Origin: Neofusicoccum parvum
Lineage: Eukaryota; Ascomycota; Dothideomycetes; Botryosphaeriales; Botryosphaeriaceae
Reading direction: 5' to 3'
DNA: 64,000 bases
Assembly: GCA_020912385.1 (NCBI GenBank)
Contig: CP087219.1
Coordinates: 1,550,001 to 1,614,000 of the forward strand
Part shown: positions 9,140-20,914 of the stretch, piece after piece
Layout: the number at the start of each line of letters is the position of its first letter
Position numbering within the stretch: position 1 is the first letter of the stretch
Notes under the pieces: generated by a model
Told to the model about the DNA's origin: nothing
The model's input: only the letters and a program-made list of their open reading frames with translations
Database searches by the model: none
Made by a program: the position numbers and the translations under genes

Positions 9140-10678
9140 ATGACAATCCACGTAGGGCTTTGTGGGGCGGGTCTCGGTGGCCTCGCTGCTGCTATTGCGA
9201 TTGCACGGGCTGGTGCGAGAGTCACGGTGTTGGAAGCTGCGGAGGAGCTCGGCGAAGTATGGGCTTTCCCTGAAAAGTGTCAAGGCAGTGCACGTTAACT
9301 CTACAGCAGATTGGTGCAGGAATTCAGATGACACCGAATGTAGCACGTCTACTGCGTCGATGGGGAGTGGACGAAGTCATTGGAGAGAATCTTGTCCGGT
9401 ACGAGGAACTGAACCTGCGGCGCAAAGACGGTACGAAGATTGGATGGGCACCGATGAGTAAAGTGGAAGGAGCGGTTGGGCAGCCGTGGTGGTTGGTGCA
9501 TAGGTACGTGTGAAGAGGACATCAACGACATGCAGTTCGCTCATGCTATTGCAGGCATCATTTACACCAAGGTCTTGTCGAAGTAGCACGCCGTGGCGGC
9601 TGCGAGATCCACATCAGTTCTCGAGTGGTAGACATCGATCATATGGGGGCGCAAGTGCAAGTCAAGACTGCAAAAGGAGACGAGTATTCGTTCGATCTCC
9701 TTATCGGGTCCGACGGAATCGGGTCCGTAACTCGTCGAAAGCTGTTCCCTGACGTCAAGCCCACACCTCCCTCAAATGACGCAGCATACAGAGCCATCGT
9801 GCCAATGGAAAGGGTCCGGGCAGATCCAGTGTCAGGAGAACTTGCGCAAAAATTCTCGATGGAGGTGTGGATGGCACATAAGTCGTAAGTGGCCTCGATC
9901 CTCGGCATGGGAAGTGGCGCTCTCCTAACCCTTGGATGACAGCTACATCATCAGTTACCCAATAAGCAATGGCAAGGACTTCAACATGGTGATGAACCAC
10001 GAGGCCGACCATCCAGTGACAGATGTCGAGGACGTCGACATGAGCGAGGTGCGGGAGTACTACAAAGATTGGGATCCTCGCATCAAGCGGGTCATTGATA
10101 TGGTTCCGTCAGTGCAGCGCTGGCCGCTGCTCGTGACGGGGCCGTTAGAAAGCTGGTCGAGCCCACAGAAGAACGTCGTCCTGATGGGAGATGCGGCGCA
10201 CAGCATGGTGAACCACATGGCGCAGGGAGCGGCAACGTCGATGGAAGACGGCGCATATCTCGGCCGATGTCTGCGAGAAGTGGCGCGTGGACGACTTTCG
10301 GTTGCCGACGCCGTCGCCATTTACGAAGGTGGGCGCATGCCGCTGGGGCACAAAAAGCAGCAGGTGTCATTCCTGAACGGGGCATTGTGGCACCTCCCGG
10401 ACGGGCCGGCGCAGGAGGCACGCGACCGCGCCATGGCGGCAGAACTAAAAGGCGAGCAGCTGATTCGAAGCCCGAATCTGTACTCGGATCCGGTGACTGT
10501 GTGGGAGACATACGCATACGACGCGGAACAGCACGCGGAGGACGAGTTGGAAAGGTGGTTCAACAAAGGGAAGTACGCGATGGATGAAAAGACCAAGGTT
10601 ACGCGGGGCGAGGCATACAAGTACATGGACTGGTGTTTGCCGGAGAAAGACAGGCTGCAGTTGGGGTCCAAGCTGTGA
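9140..10678 (+). CDS. FAD-dependent monooxygenase, salicylate-hydroxylase type, 458 aa
   Basis: Four exons: 9140-9256, 9310-9503, 9555-9884 and 9943-10678. All three introns (53, 51 and 58 nt) keep frame; the first restores the family block LGE-IGAGIQMTPN, the second VHR-HHLHQGL. Class A flavoprotein motifs are complete: GAGLGG at residues 9-14 (FAD ADP-binding loop), GSDGIGS with the DG pair at 157-158, and LMGDAAHSM with the GD pair at 296-297. The length is usual for 6-hydroxynicotinate/salicylate hydroxylases. The enzyme would use NAD(P)H and O2 to hydroxylate an aromatic acid or a polyketide-like product; the substrate cannot be read from sequence. No polyketide synthase or transporter lies beside it, so a catabolic role is as likely as a biosynthetic one. 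Confidence 0.93.
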
Positions 10679-11201
10679 TGTTGTGGGTTTCCGCGGAGAC
10701 TAATCCGGCGGCGGGTGAGAAATGGAATGCATCCTACTGGCTACCGGGTCGCGCGCTGCATGTCGTGCAAAACGAGTCCCAACAACCCGGGCGCGAGCGG
10801 CGGCATGCGCATTGCGCGCGTCGCGCAGCGGCAGGGCTCCCTGAGCTGGCGACGAGGGGCTCCGAGGGGCTCCGCGGGGCGCAGACCGCCTTTCGCGATG
10901 ACGTCGGTAGGAGTGGAGCGGTAGGAGGCTCGTGGGCGAGCTGTGTTGGTCTGCGCCGGCGCTGACAGGCTCGCGAAACGGGCGGCAGCCGAATTCGGCG
11001 AGGGGCGCGGGCTCCGAGCCGCGGATCCCCCACCTCAAAATCTCGTCGCGCCCGCCGTCCCGAGTTTGACTCCTACGCTGCTTTTTGGCACGCGTCGCCA
11101 ATCCCCCCCTCCTTCAATTGACACGCCCTCGCCCGCGTCGCCGCCTCTCCTCCTCTCGTTTGTCGTTGCTCTTCTCGCCGCTCCCCACCCACGCCCCCGC
11201 C
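10679..11201. promoter_or_regulatory. intergenic region and promoter of ADE12
   Basis: GC-rich 3' flank of the monooxygenase, followed by a C/T-rich leader (about 11095-11200) before the ADE12 start. The open frames here are shadows of GC-rich sequence. No discrete element was recognised. Confidence 0.4.
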
Positions 11202-12605
11202 ATGGCTACCACCGTCGTCTGCGGCGCGCAATGGGGTGACGAGGGCAAGGGCAAGTTGGTCGACATCCTCTGCTCCGAGGCCACCATCTGCTGCCGTGCC
11301 CAGGGTGGAAACAACGCCGGCCACACCATTGTCGCCAATGGTGTCACCTACGACTTCCACATCCTCCCCTCCGGCCTCGTCAATCCCAAGTGCGTCAACC
11401 TCGTCGGCTCCGGATGCGTCGTCCACGTCCCCTCGTTCTTCAAGGAGCTTGAGGCTCTGGAGAAGCACGGTCTCGACACCTCCGACCGCATTTTCATCAG
11501 CGACCGTGCCCAGGTCGTCTTCGACCTGCACCAGCTCGTCGACGGCCTTGAGGAGGTCGAGCTGGGCTCGGGCTTCATCGGCACCACCAGGAAGGGCATT
11601 GGCCCAACCTACAGCACCAAGATGACTCGCAGCGGCCTGCGCGTCTGCGATCTCTTCGACCACGACCAGCTGGCCGCTGGCCTGCGTCGCATGGCCGACG
11701 GCTACAAGAAGAGATTTGGAGATCTGCTGAAGTATGACGTGGAGGACGAGATCACCCGCTACAAGGTCAGCAGGCACGCTTGCGGGGTGAAGACATGCCG
11801 CTGACTCTCTGCAGGAATACAGCGAGAAGCTCAAGCCCTACGTCATCGACCAGGTCCCGCTCCTGAAGTCTGCGAAGGCCCAGAACGCCAACATCCTCGT
11901 TGAGGGTGCCAACGCGCTCATGCTCGACATCGACGCCGGAAGCTACCCCTTCGTTACCTCGTCGAACACTGGTCTGGGTAAGCGACCCTTTGCATAATCG
12001 TTGTCTTGGATCGGAGGGCGTGGGGCAGAAGTGCGTGAGCCCATGGCCACTAATTACGAACAACAGGCGGTGTTCTCACCGGTCTCCCCCTCGGCTGGCG
12101 CTCAATACGTGAGGTCATTGGCGTTGTCAAGGCCTACACCACGCGCGTTGGCAGCGGTCCGTTCCCGACGGAGCAGCTGAACGAGTATGGCGAGAAGCTT
12201 CAGGTCGTCGGCCGTGAATTCGGTGTCACCACCGGCCGCAAGCGCCGCTGCGGCTGGCTGGACCTGGTTGTCGTCCGCTACTCTCACGACGTGAACGACT
12301 ATACCGCCATCAACCTGACCAAGCTCGACATCCTCGACGACTTCGATACCATCAAGGTCGCCACGGCGTACCACTACCAGGGCGAGGAGCTCCAGAGCTT
12401 CCCTGCTAACCTTGACATCCTCGCCAAGGTGGATGTCACGTACAAGGAGCTCCCCGGCTGGAAGCAGGCCACTACGGGCGCCAAGACGTTCAACGATCTG
12501 CCTGAGAACGCGAGGAAGTATGTCCTCTTCATTGAGGAATTTACAGGACTCAAGGTCAAGTACATCGGCACTGGCCCTGGCCGTGAGAGCATGATCATCA
12601 GGTAA
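11202..12605 (+). CDS. ADE12: adenylosuccinate synthetase, 421 aa
   Basis: Catalyses IMP + aspartate + GTP to adenylosuccinate, the first committed step from IMP to AMP, in the cytosol. Three exons: 11202-11765, 11815-11977 and 12067-12605; the introns (49 and 89 nt) are in phase and rebuild [12 protein letters not shown] and NTGLG-GVLTG. Signature elements: WGDEGKGK at 11-18 with catalytic Asp13, GGNNAGHT at 35-42 with catalytic His41, the IMP-binding [26 protein letters not shown], and a C-terminal TGPGRESMI guanine-binding region. The length matches yeast Ade12 (433 aa). The start follows a CCCGCCATGG context at the end of a pyrimidine-rich leader; the frame is open upstream to 11085 but conservation begins here. 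No anomalies. Confidence 0.97.
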
Positions 12606-13580
12606 GATCAGGTAAGGTCCGGTACGTGTAGATGGTACGAGCGAGATGCTGTACTTTTGAATGTACTCCGGGCGGCTCTTTCGACTTCTCAGTTAAAGCT
12701 TCCTCGTAAAAGAGGAGCTACAAAACGGGCTAGAATAGAATAGAAACTTGTCTTGTAATCTCTGACTCCTCGTGAAAATTCTTGCCAACGCTCCGCACGC
12801 AACTGGAATAGTGAGTCAATGCTTTCCGTTTATGGCGGGAAAATTTGACGTCATTTGTTTACCCCGTCTCCGGGCCAAGTCCGGGATTCGCAACCACCCG
12901 CTTCCAACCTTAGCCAGACGTCGACGTTTTTTGTCTGATTCTCGAAAATGTTCAAGGAAGATGACGAGGTGAAATAAGCAGTCATCCGATGGGGTTTCTT
13001 CTCTAATCATTGCTAAAGGTGTCGCACGTGGGAGTTTCCTTTCATTTCGAAGCAGACCTAACCAAAGAGAAAGCGCGAAAGAGGGCGGGAGAAGGCGGGA
13101 TCGGCTATTCAGTCTTTCTAATCAGATGCTCGTGCTTTATACAAGATGCCATAGAAGAGTTAGAGGACAAGAAATCTAGCGGAATCCAGTTCTCGAGAAT
13201 AACACACCTGATGGCATTGTCATATTAAACTCCTTCCATCGTCCATGTTGACATGACTCACAATTCACCCAGACTCCGTCGATGCTGGTCAAGGCAGGTC
13301 ACAGCCAGCGTGTATGGTTTCCGCACTGCTATCAGCAACAAGCACCAATACTAGCGGGATTTAAGGCTCCAACACAGCAGTTAAATTTAAAGATCCCGCT
13401 TGACGCGAACTCCCAACGCCCCATGGAAAACCACCACACCGCATAACTTCACAAACAACCATACAACACAGCGACACCACCAGCTAAACCCAAGACCAAG
13501 CCATCTAAATACCAAAAAATACACCCCCACCAAACCCGCCGCACTCCCCCACCCCACAAACGCCACCAAAAAAAAGCCCC
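12606..13580. other. intergenic; convergent 3' regions of ADE12 and MRC1
   Basis: Lies between two converging genes. Frames at 12772-12972 and 13010-13228 (+) have no protein-like features. The last 180 bp are strongly A/C-rich. No repeat or RNA gene was recognised. Confidence 0.45.
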
Positions 13581-16500
13581 CTACTCGAACCCCCCACCCC
13601 CCATAACGCCCAAAACGCTCCTCCCCCTCCCCTTCACCACCTTCCGCCGCAACCCCTCCTCCCTCCTCGCGTCCGCCGCGTCCACCACCCGCCTGCGCTC
13701 CGCCTCCCGCGCCTGGTAGTGGATGTTGCTCTTCTTGCTGCCGCCGCGGCGCGTGGCCGCGTCGGCCCCCGCACCGGCCGCCGGCGCGGCGGCCACCGAT
13801 CCGGTCGAGCTGACGCTCGACCCGGTCGTCGCGCGGCGCAGCAGCGCCGGCACCCTGAAGCCGCCGGCGGGCTTGGCGGCCGTGCCGAACGCCTGGGGCC
13901 GGCCGGCGTCCGTTGACGCGGCGCTGGCGGTGCGGGACAGCGTGAGGCGGTCGACGACGGCGGCGGCGGCGGCGGTGGAGCGGCGCTCGCGGGCGGCGGG
14001 GGGTAGGTCGTTGTCGTCCGAGTCGTCGGAGGCGGAGAGCTGGGTTTCCTTGACGAGCGGCTCGTCGATCAGGAAGGACACCGACTCTCGGATCTCGGCG
14101 AGGGTGGTGGGCTTGCGGTCGGGCGGCGCGGCGGTGCGGCGCTGGCGGGCGGGCGGGCGGTTCTCGTCGTTGGCGTCCGGGAAGGTGGGGGCTTTGCGCT
14201 TGAGGGGGTTGGTGGGTTGGTCGGCCTGGTCTTCGGTGGCTTGCGGTTGCTCCTGCGAGTCCGGGATGGATTGGGATTGCGACTCTTCCTCGGGGCCGGC
14301 GAGGAAGTCGAAGTCTTCGTCGTCGTCGTGGTCTTCGATGGCGCGGAGGAAGGCGAGCTTCTTGGGGTTCTCGGCTGCAGAAGCGCTTGTTAGACAGGTA
14401 GAGATAGGGGGCGAAGATTTAAGCAAACGTACCGATTTTCCCGATTTTCTCGTCCTCCAAAAGCGCCTTGCGCATGCGCGCGAATTCGTGCTGCTTCCTT
14501 CTCCTCCGCTCCGCAGCCTCGTCGTCCGAGTCATCGAGCGAGTCGAAGTCGCCACCACGCTTGCGGCGGAAAGCACCGTTCGTGATGTCCTTGTAGAGCT
14601 TGTCGATGCGCTTCTCATCCTCAATCTTTTCCTTTTCCCTATTCACCTGTCAGCATCTGTCTTGAAATTGTAACACGGCTTTGCACTTACGCATGGAACG
14701 CCGCAATCTGTCTCTCGTTAACCTTGACGTTCGACTCGTCAATCATCTCCCGCATCTCCTCATCCATCTCCCCTCCACTCTCATCGTCACTAGCACCACC
14801 AAGACCGGCGTACTCGTCTTCAGATTCCTCGGCCTGCTCCTGAACCATCTCCTTGGCCGCACTCTTCTTCTTGTCGAACAGGTCAATCTTCTTCGCCTTC
14901 TTGGCACCCTTGCGCATGACGTCGAAAGCGTTGGCCGAGATTTCGAACTCTTCGTCGGAGGCAGAAGTCTCAGACGCGGCTTCATTGTTGGAATGCGCGT
15001 CTTCTACAACATCGGACAGCTCCATTGTGACAACCTCACGACGGCGTTGCAACCGTCCCTTTTTCTTCTGGACGAGAGGCGACTCAGGGGCTTCAGGCTC
15101 GAGGATAACAGTCTCCACGGTGCGCTGAGTCGACGACGGCGCAGGTGTCTTGTTGAAGCGGCCGGGTGTGCGCGAAACGGCGAAGCCACCGTCTTGCGTA
15201 GGTTCAGGGATTTCGGACATCTGAGTGTCTGGGAAATCGGGCTGCGAAGGAAATTGAGATATGCCAATATTGATTTCGCTGTTACCCTGGTCGGCTTGTG
15301 ATGCGGGAGGCTGGCTGTCGCGGATAACGGAATCTTGGGTGGCATTTGGAATGGCAGCGTCGAAGTCGGGAATCGACGAGATGGGGAGTTTTCGAAGAAA
15401 GTCGAGAGAGTCTTGCTGCGAGTCCGCGCCTGCCAACATGTCTTCCTGCGAGTTCACTTCTGCCATCGTACCTGCAAACATCTGGCTCAGGCCCACGGGG
15501 GCAGCGTTTGCAAAGCCAAAAGCAGCCATTGTCTCGTCTTGAGATGGCTCGGGCGCAGCATTGTTTGCGAATCCGAAAGCTGCCATAGGATCGTCCTGGG
15601 GAGGCTCAGCCTGGGGTGCGTGCTCGACCGGCTTGGGCTCGGGGTCCTCTTCGTCATCATCTTCAACCACCCGCTTTCGGCTCCGCGCCGCTGCGGTGCG
15701 TCGTGCTGGCGCCGTGACTTCATCGTGCTCGGAGTCGACATCATCCGCAACACCCTCAACGTCTTCCTCATCGGGCATCTCCTCATCTTCATCCTCACCA
15801 GCTTCATTATCGAGTAGGCCATCGGCATCGCCCTCGACCTCCTCCTCTTCATCCTCACTCCCTGAGAGTTCGATTTCCTCTTCATCTTCCACGTCATCAC
15901 TTCCACTTTCAACGTAGCTCTCATCGTCCTCGCTATCGAGCAGATCGTTTCCATCTCCCTCCTTACCCTCCTTCTTGGCCTCACTCTTCTCCTTCTTGGC
16001 TAGCTCGTCAGCTTCTTTCCTCGCCTTCTCCAGCAGGTTTTCCAGCTCAAGCTGGTCTCTTTCGCGCTCTTCCTCCGTCTGGACGAAGATCCCCTTTGCA
16101 CGAAGCTCAGCAATCCTCTCCTCCTTCACCAGCTTGGCCTGCTCACGGGCCCTGCGTTGAAGCAATGCCTGGAGCTCGCCCGAGTTCATAGAGTTTTGAC
16201 CAGGCTTGCGGCTTTTGCTGGGTGAGGTAAGGTGTGCGAGGTGGCGGAGAGTGAGGAGGTGTTTGGGCTCCTGAGCCTTGCGAGCAGGTAAGTTATCGAA
16301 AACGGGGAATCGGGTGTCGCGGACGATTTCGAGTTCGTCGTCAGAGTCAGAGGCATTGCCGACTGGCCGCTCTGGGAGAGTGACGCGGAAAGCATGAGTC
16401 TTCTGCTCGGGTGCTGCGATGGGAGCGGCCGATTTCGCAGCCTTTTTAGGTAAAGATGGAGCGGCGCTCTGCATAGAAGGCGACACGGCGCGGCCTTTGC

Positions 16501-17776
16501 CCTTGTCGATCTTCTGTGGCTGCGAAAGCACATCTTTCAAGTCTGGAAGTTCGATATCGGGTTTGTCGCGTTCGCCAATGTCCACAACTGTATCCTCGGG
16601 AAAGCCGTTCGAGTCCACCCCCTCCTGCTGGGCAGTCTTCTTTGTGGCCTCATCCATGTCGGGCGGACTCGTTGGCGGTGTCTCCTTTTCACGTTGTTCA
16701 ACGTCAGATGATGCTAGCGCTCCGCTGTTCTCTTCTACGTCCTTAGGCTGACCGAAGTTGAACCTCTTGAACAGGTCCTGTGTGGTGTACTTCTTCTTAG
16801 TCTTCGCTTGATGGGTCAACTGCATATTCCTGGCAATACGTTGCGTCTCGCGGTTCATCTCTTCACGAGCCTTCTTTCCAGCCTTGCGGGTTGGCCGAGA
16901 TTGCTGCGTGAGCTTCTCTGCCACACCCTCGTCGTCATGGCTGTCAGTTTCAGAGCCATTGAGGTCGCGCTCAATCTCTCGTGACTTCTTCGCCGCAGCT
17001 TTAGCCTTGCGGCGGTTCTCCTCGCGCTCCTTTTTCTCCGCAGCTTCTTTGGCCTTCCGCTCTGCCTTTTTCTTTGCGACCAATTCCTCCAGCCGCGATT
17101 TGGGTTGGAAGTCAGACATATCCGAGTCAGAGTTTGATCCGTTCTCAAGCGTTGCACTTGACTTGGCCGGCGAAGGTTTTGATGGGGACATGAAAAGGCC
17201 AGGCGAAGATCTCCTCGATGTAGGTGTGGCGGATTTTGGGCTATCGGTAGTTTTACGGGCTAGCCTCCTTGTGTTCGTAGGCCTAAAGGGCATGTCTTCG
17301 CCAGAGCTGGACTCAGCATCTGATGTAGGACTCGGTTTGGTTGATGGCTCCTCAGGCTTGTCCTTGGCAGACATCAACATCTTCTTGACCCTCTGATACG
17401 CGTTGCCATCCTCGTCGCCACCACTGCTTTGTGCACTCTGCTCTTGTGCAAGCATGCGGGCTGCCATCCTTCCAGCAGGTCTCTTGACAGGTACAATGTC
17501 ATCGTCCTCCGAGTCTGAGGATGCGCTATCCAAGACAGGCTCCGGTGCAGCCGGTGCGGGGTTTGACGCGGGTTGTGCAGATTTCGAGGTGTTGTTGGAA
17601 GGCTTCGTGGAAGGCTCATCGTCAGAATCGTCGCTCATACCAGCCGCCGCGAGCATGGCCTTGACCTTGCTCCGCGGAGTCAGCACTATCGGTGATTTGG
17701 AGGCGCGCATAGCGGGCGAGGACGCGGTGGAGGACGCGCGACTGGAGCGCGCAGGGGTGGAGGGCGTAGAAGACAT
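13581..17776 (-). CDS. MRC1: MRC1/Claspin-type DNA replication checkpoint mediator, 1361 aa
   Basis: Three exons: 17776-14691, 14638-14433 and 14374-13581. The introns (52 and 58 nt) join IAAFHA-EKEKIEDEKR and IGKI-AENPKKLAFL in phase. The protein is long, acidic and disordered, with basic patches and a cluster of SQ/TQ sites in about residues 800-960, as expected for an ATR/Mec1 target. The conserved MRC1-like domain spans about 970-1110: KKSAAKEMVQEQAEESEDEY, then REMIDESNVKVNERQIAAFH, then GAFRRKRGGDFDSLDDSDDE. Mrc1 travels with the replisome, supports fork speed and transmits Mec1 signals to Rad53. I start at ATG 17776 (MSSTPSTPARSS); the frame is open upstream to 18070, but that stretch looks like leader. 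Length is normal for filamentous fungi. A very acidic region near residues 690-770 is typical. Confidence 0.93.
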
Positions 17777-18447
17777 GGCGGTGGGTATGCGATGGTAGAA
17801 TGTGTTCCGTCGGTCGAATAAATGCGGGTATGCGAGTATCGAAATTAAGAGGCCATTGGAGAGGTGGAGGAGGTGTCGGGTCTGTGGTGTTGGGATGCGC
17901 AAGTGCAGCAACGCGCAGAGGCGCGAGAGCGCGTCGCGTCGCGTCAATGCCCGCTTAAGTCCGAGCGCGCGAAACATCTTCCGGCATTTACCCATGCGGT
18001 AGGAACCAACTTCACCCAACCTTCGCAGTGTCAGCTCGCCGTGGTGAAGCTCTCTTTTTGGATTCCACACTTCATCGCGGCCGCTCAGAGTCCGCGTCCG
18101 GCAACTGTTCTACATTTTTCGGGTATTGAACCATCCAGCGTCGTCCACCTGGCACACACACCTCACATTGCATGGAAAATCTCGCGAGCAATGAGACGGC
18201 TAGCGTCTTCTCTTCGTTCGTCGCACTGATCATCTATAAAAAACATATACCGCAGCCTCCACTCATCAACGATGCCTGATGCCTGAGCCATCCCTCACAT
18301 CCCACACCCCAACACCATGAACACAACAACAGCTCCTCCCTCCCATCTTCCCAATCCGGAACTCCCCCCTTCCTCCCACCCCAACCCCCCCGAATCCCCT
18401 CAAGACAAAAAGAAAAAAACACAAGAACGCCCCAACGCCCCCCAAAC
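17777..18447. promoter_or_regulatory. MRC1 upstream region
   Basis: Lies between the 3' end of the Myb/SANT gene and the start of MRC1, both leftward. It contains two CGCG-rich motifs near 17925-17945 (GCGCGAGAGCGCGTCGCGTCGCG). ACGCGT-like MluI boxes drive replication genes in yeasts, but I found no exact ACGCGT here. The open frames are shadows. Confidence 0.35.
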
Positions 18448-19527
18448 TCAACCCAAGTACCTCCCAGTAAACCCCTCCCACCTCGCCCTCCCCCAATCCC
18501 TCCCGCCCGCGCGCTTGCCGTAGTCGCCGAACAGCGCCGTGCTCAGCCGCACCCGCGACCGGCCCCCCCGCGCCGGCACCGTCACCCCGCCCTCGCCGTC
18601 GAACACGATCGCCGTCTGCCGAGCCGCGGCGCGAGCGGAGAGCGCGGCGGCGGGCGTGGACCTTGTCGGCTGCCTGCTGCGCCGAGCGGGCGGCGAGTCG
18701 GCGACGGGCTGCGCGGCTGGGATGGCGGCGATAGGGGTGGGCTCGCGCCAGGTGGGGGTGGGGTCGGAGTCGGCGGCGGCGGAGGCCGAGGTAGGGGAGG
18801 GAGAGGAGGAGGAGGGACCGGGGGTGGCGACGGCCGTGGCGGCGGTGCGGGTCGTCCTGGCCCGCTTGGGAGCGGGCGTAGGGGCAGCAGCGTCAATGAT
18901 AGGAGTGGTAGTAGTGGAGGCGCTACGCTTACGGCTACGAGGCGCTGCGGCGGGTGTAGGCGCGGAGGCCGGAGCGGACGAGGGCGCAGCGACGACGGGA
19001 GCGGGCGGCGGAGCCGGGGCAGCGGGAGCGGGAACAGAGACGGGAGCAGGAGCGGCGCTGGCGGCGAGGGCGGCGCGGCGGGCTGGTCCGTCTGGGGAAT
19101 CGTCAGTGGAAGGTCAGTGGATGTGGAGGTGAAGTGAGGTGGGGTGAGGGAAAAGGGGTTGCGATGGCGGAGAAATGCAATTGGTTGAAGTGAATTCAGG
19201 TAAGGTGAAGCAATTGGGTATACAGGGAAATAGGATCCAATTGCAATGAAGGAAATTGAAGTGAATTAAATGTGAGAGGTATACATGGAATGACTTACCC
19301 TTGTGGAGAGTCCGACAGTAGCGGACCTGGATGCTTCCCTTGGTCCTGCCAGGGAAGCGCGCCGCAATGTCGGCCCAAGTCAAGTTGCCCTGTTCCTTAA
19401 GAGCAATGATGCGGGCGTCGTCGATGGCCTGCTTGGTGTGGTTGACATTCTGTCCGTTGTTGCCCGCAGGCGCGTTGTTGGCGTTGGCCGTATTCGCAGC
19501 GTTGTGGGTGATCTTGAGGGAGGGCAT
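18448..19527 (-). CDS. Myb/SANT-like DNA-binding domain protein, 290 aa
   Basis: Two exons: 19527-19299 and 19091-18448, with a 207-nt intron (GTAAGT...CCCCAG) that joins RTLHK to DGPARRAAL in phase. Exon 2 has a strong third-position C bias only in this frame, which settles it over the two competing open frames, including a 197-codon frame on the + strand. Residues about 32-76 (ARIIALKEQGNLTWADIAAR, then FPGRTKGSIQVRYCRTL) form one Myb-like helix-turn-helix repeat with spaced Trp/Phe core residues. The rest is Ala/Pro/Ser-rich linker with an RSRKR basic patch, ending in a conserved-looking tail (LSTALFGDYGKRAGGRDWGR). It probably acts in the nucleus as a transcription regulator; targets are unknown. 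Confidence 0.85.
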
Positions 19528-20079
19528 GGTGACTGGTAGAGAGGTGGTAATGTGATGATTTGTCGCGTGGATGTTGGCGTTCTGTGAACTGGAGGCTGAC
19601 TGGATGCTGAAGACTGTGCTTGAAGCTGTGCTGGAAGCTGTATCGAAGAGTGCGAAGAGACGGAAACCTGGGCTTGGAACGAACGAGAGCAGAAGCTTTT
19701 GAAGACATGGCTAAGGTCTGGATAGCCATTGTTGTGTTTCATCCTATTGTGAACGCATTGTTGTATCCAGAGTCAATGATAAAGGGTGAGGGAAAGTGAA
19801 AGTGAGCCTCAACTGAGCGCCTGAACCTAGGGGAAGTGACCGGCGGAGAGACATACAGGGGCACATCGATCAAAATATCAAAATATCAGATATCTCGTAG
19901 TCATTATTTTATGGCTATTGCTTCAATCTAGAGAAGCGCAAATGGAGTGGAGTGGGATGCCACCAGACCCTCACCCAGTTTACCTCTTTCGGTGACCCAC
20001 GAAATCTTGCACATATAATTCATACAATAGTAATACAGAACCTCGCCCCAATTCTTTTTTCATGATCCGTCTAGACTCA
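19528..20079. promoter_or_regulatory. upstream region of the Myb/SANT gene
   Basis: No gene supported. CT-rich on the minus strand just before the Myb start, then AT-rich with a repeated TATCAAAATATCA-like segment near 19868-19892. This also covers the 3' flank of COQ7. Confidence 0.35.
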
Positions 20080-20914
20080 TCAAACCCTCTCTGACACCCA
20101 AATGGCAGCTCTGCAACCTCCGCGGATGACATTGGTGAAGACCTCATATGGCCGAGCTTCCTTGGCATCGTTCGCCACAGCATGGTCCAAGTGCTCCAGC
20201 TCCTCGTCGCGAATCCGGCGCAGATCCTGCAATAACACCTGCAGATCCGGGCTCAGCTGCTCGCCCTTGGCTTTCAGCTGTTTCTCCCATTCAAGAAGCT
20301 TCGCGACCTGCTCGTTGTAGTGGGAGCCAATCTCCGTCTCGACAGCCTCGGTACAGGCCATTGCGGCCTCACGACCCATGACGCCCGTTCCCCACCCCAG
20401 AACTGTTGCCGCCGCCTTCCATACCGGGTACATAGCGGTGGGTCGAATGCGATGCTTTGCGATGAGGTGGTTGAACTTGTGGAAGTGGCCTTCTTCTTGC
20501 TCGAGCATGTGCTTCATCAACGGACGGAGCTTGGGGTGCGCTTTGATGATGGGCGGAGTCTGGGAGAGGTAGATGAGGACGGCAGCGAGCTCGCCTGCCT
20601 GGTTGACTCGCAGCTGCAGCGAGAGTCAGTTCACCCGGGCTGTTTTGAAACGGCGCATCGTGATGACGTACAGCGCTGTCAAGGAACTCTTTCTGCTCCT
20701 GGCTCAGCGGCGTGCGCGGCTCGCCGGTAGCACGCGAGATGGACAGCAGAGCTTCACTGCCGGTCGTGGAATCAGCGGCGGCAGCGGAGGAGGCGCATCT
20801 TCTGCCTTGTCTAGATCGTACGACACCCGGCGCAATGCACCTCGACGCGGCGAAAAATTGGGGACGAAACACGCGGGCAGCGGCAACAGCGCGCGGAGAG
20901 AAGGGAAGAGACAT
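20080..20914 (-). CDS. COQ7: COQ7, 5-demethoxyubiquinone hydroxylase, 258 aa
   Basis: Di-iron monooxygenase that hydroxylates demethoxyubiquinone, the penultimate step of ubiquinone synthesis, on the matrix face of the mitochondrial inner membrane. Two exons: 20914-20672 and 20613-20080; the 58-nt phase-0 intron has a CTGAC branch point and joins FLDSA to LRVNQAGELAAV. The first about 50 residues are rich in Arg, Ala and Ser with almost no acids (MSLPFSPRAVAAARVFRPQ), a mitochondrial targeting peptide. Iron ligands are visible: VNQAGE, the EEGHFHKF box (ExxH) and DEELEHLDHA near the end (ExxH). The start at 20914 is the first Met of the presequence; an upstream in-frame Met at 21055 would add non-targeting sequence. 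It is divergent from RTF1. Confidence 0.95.

Noticed and set aside
14681..17798. Many + strand frames across MRC1
   Set aside because: Ser-rich antisense readings of acidic Asp/Glu codons; the minus strand is fixed by the MRC1-like domain and in-phase introns.
18539..19132. 197-codon + strand frame opposite the Myb/SANT gene
   Set aside because: The minus-strand frame joins in phase to the Myb exon and shows third-position C bias; the + frame is Gly/Ala-rich antisense.
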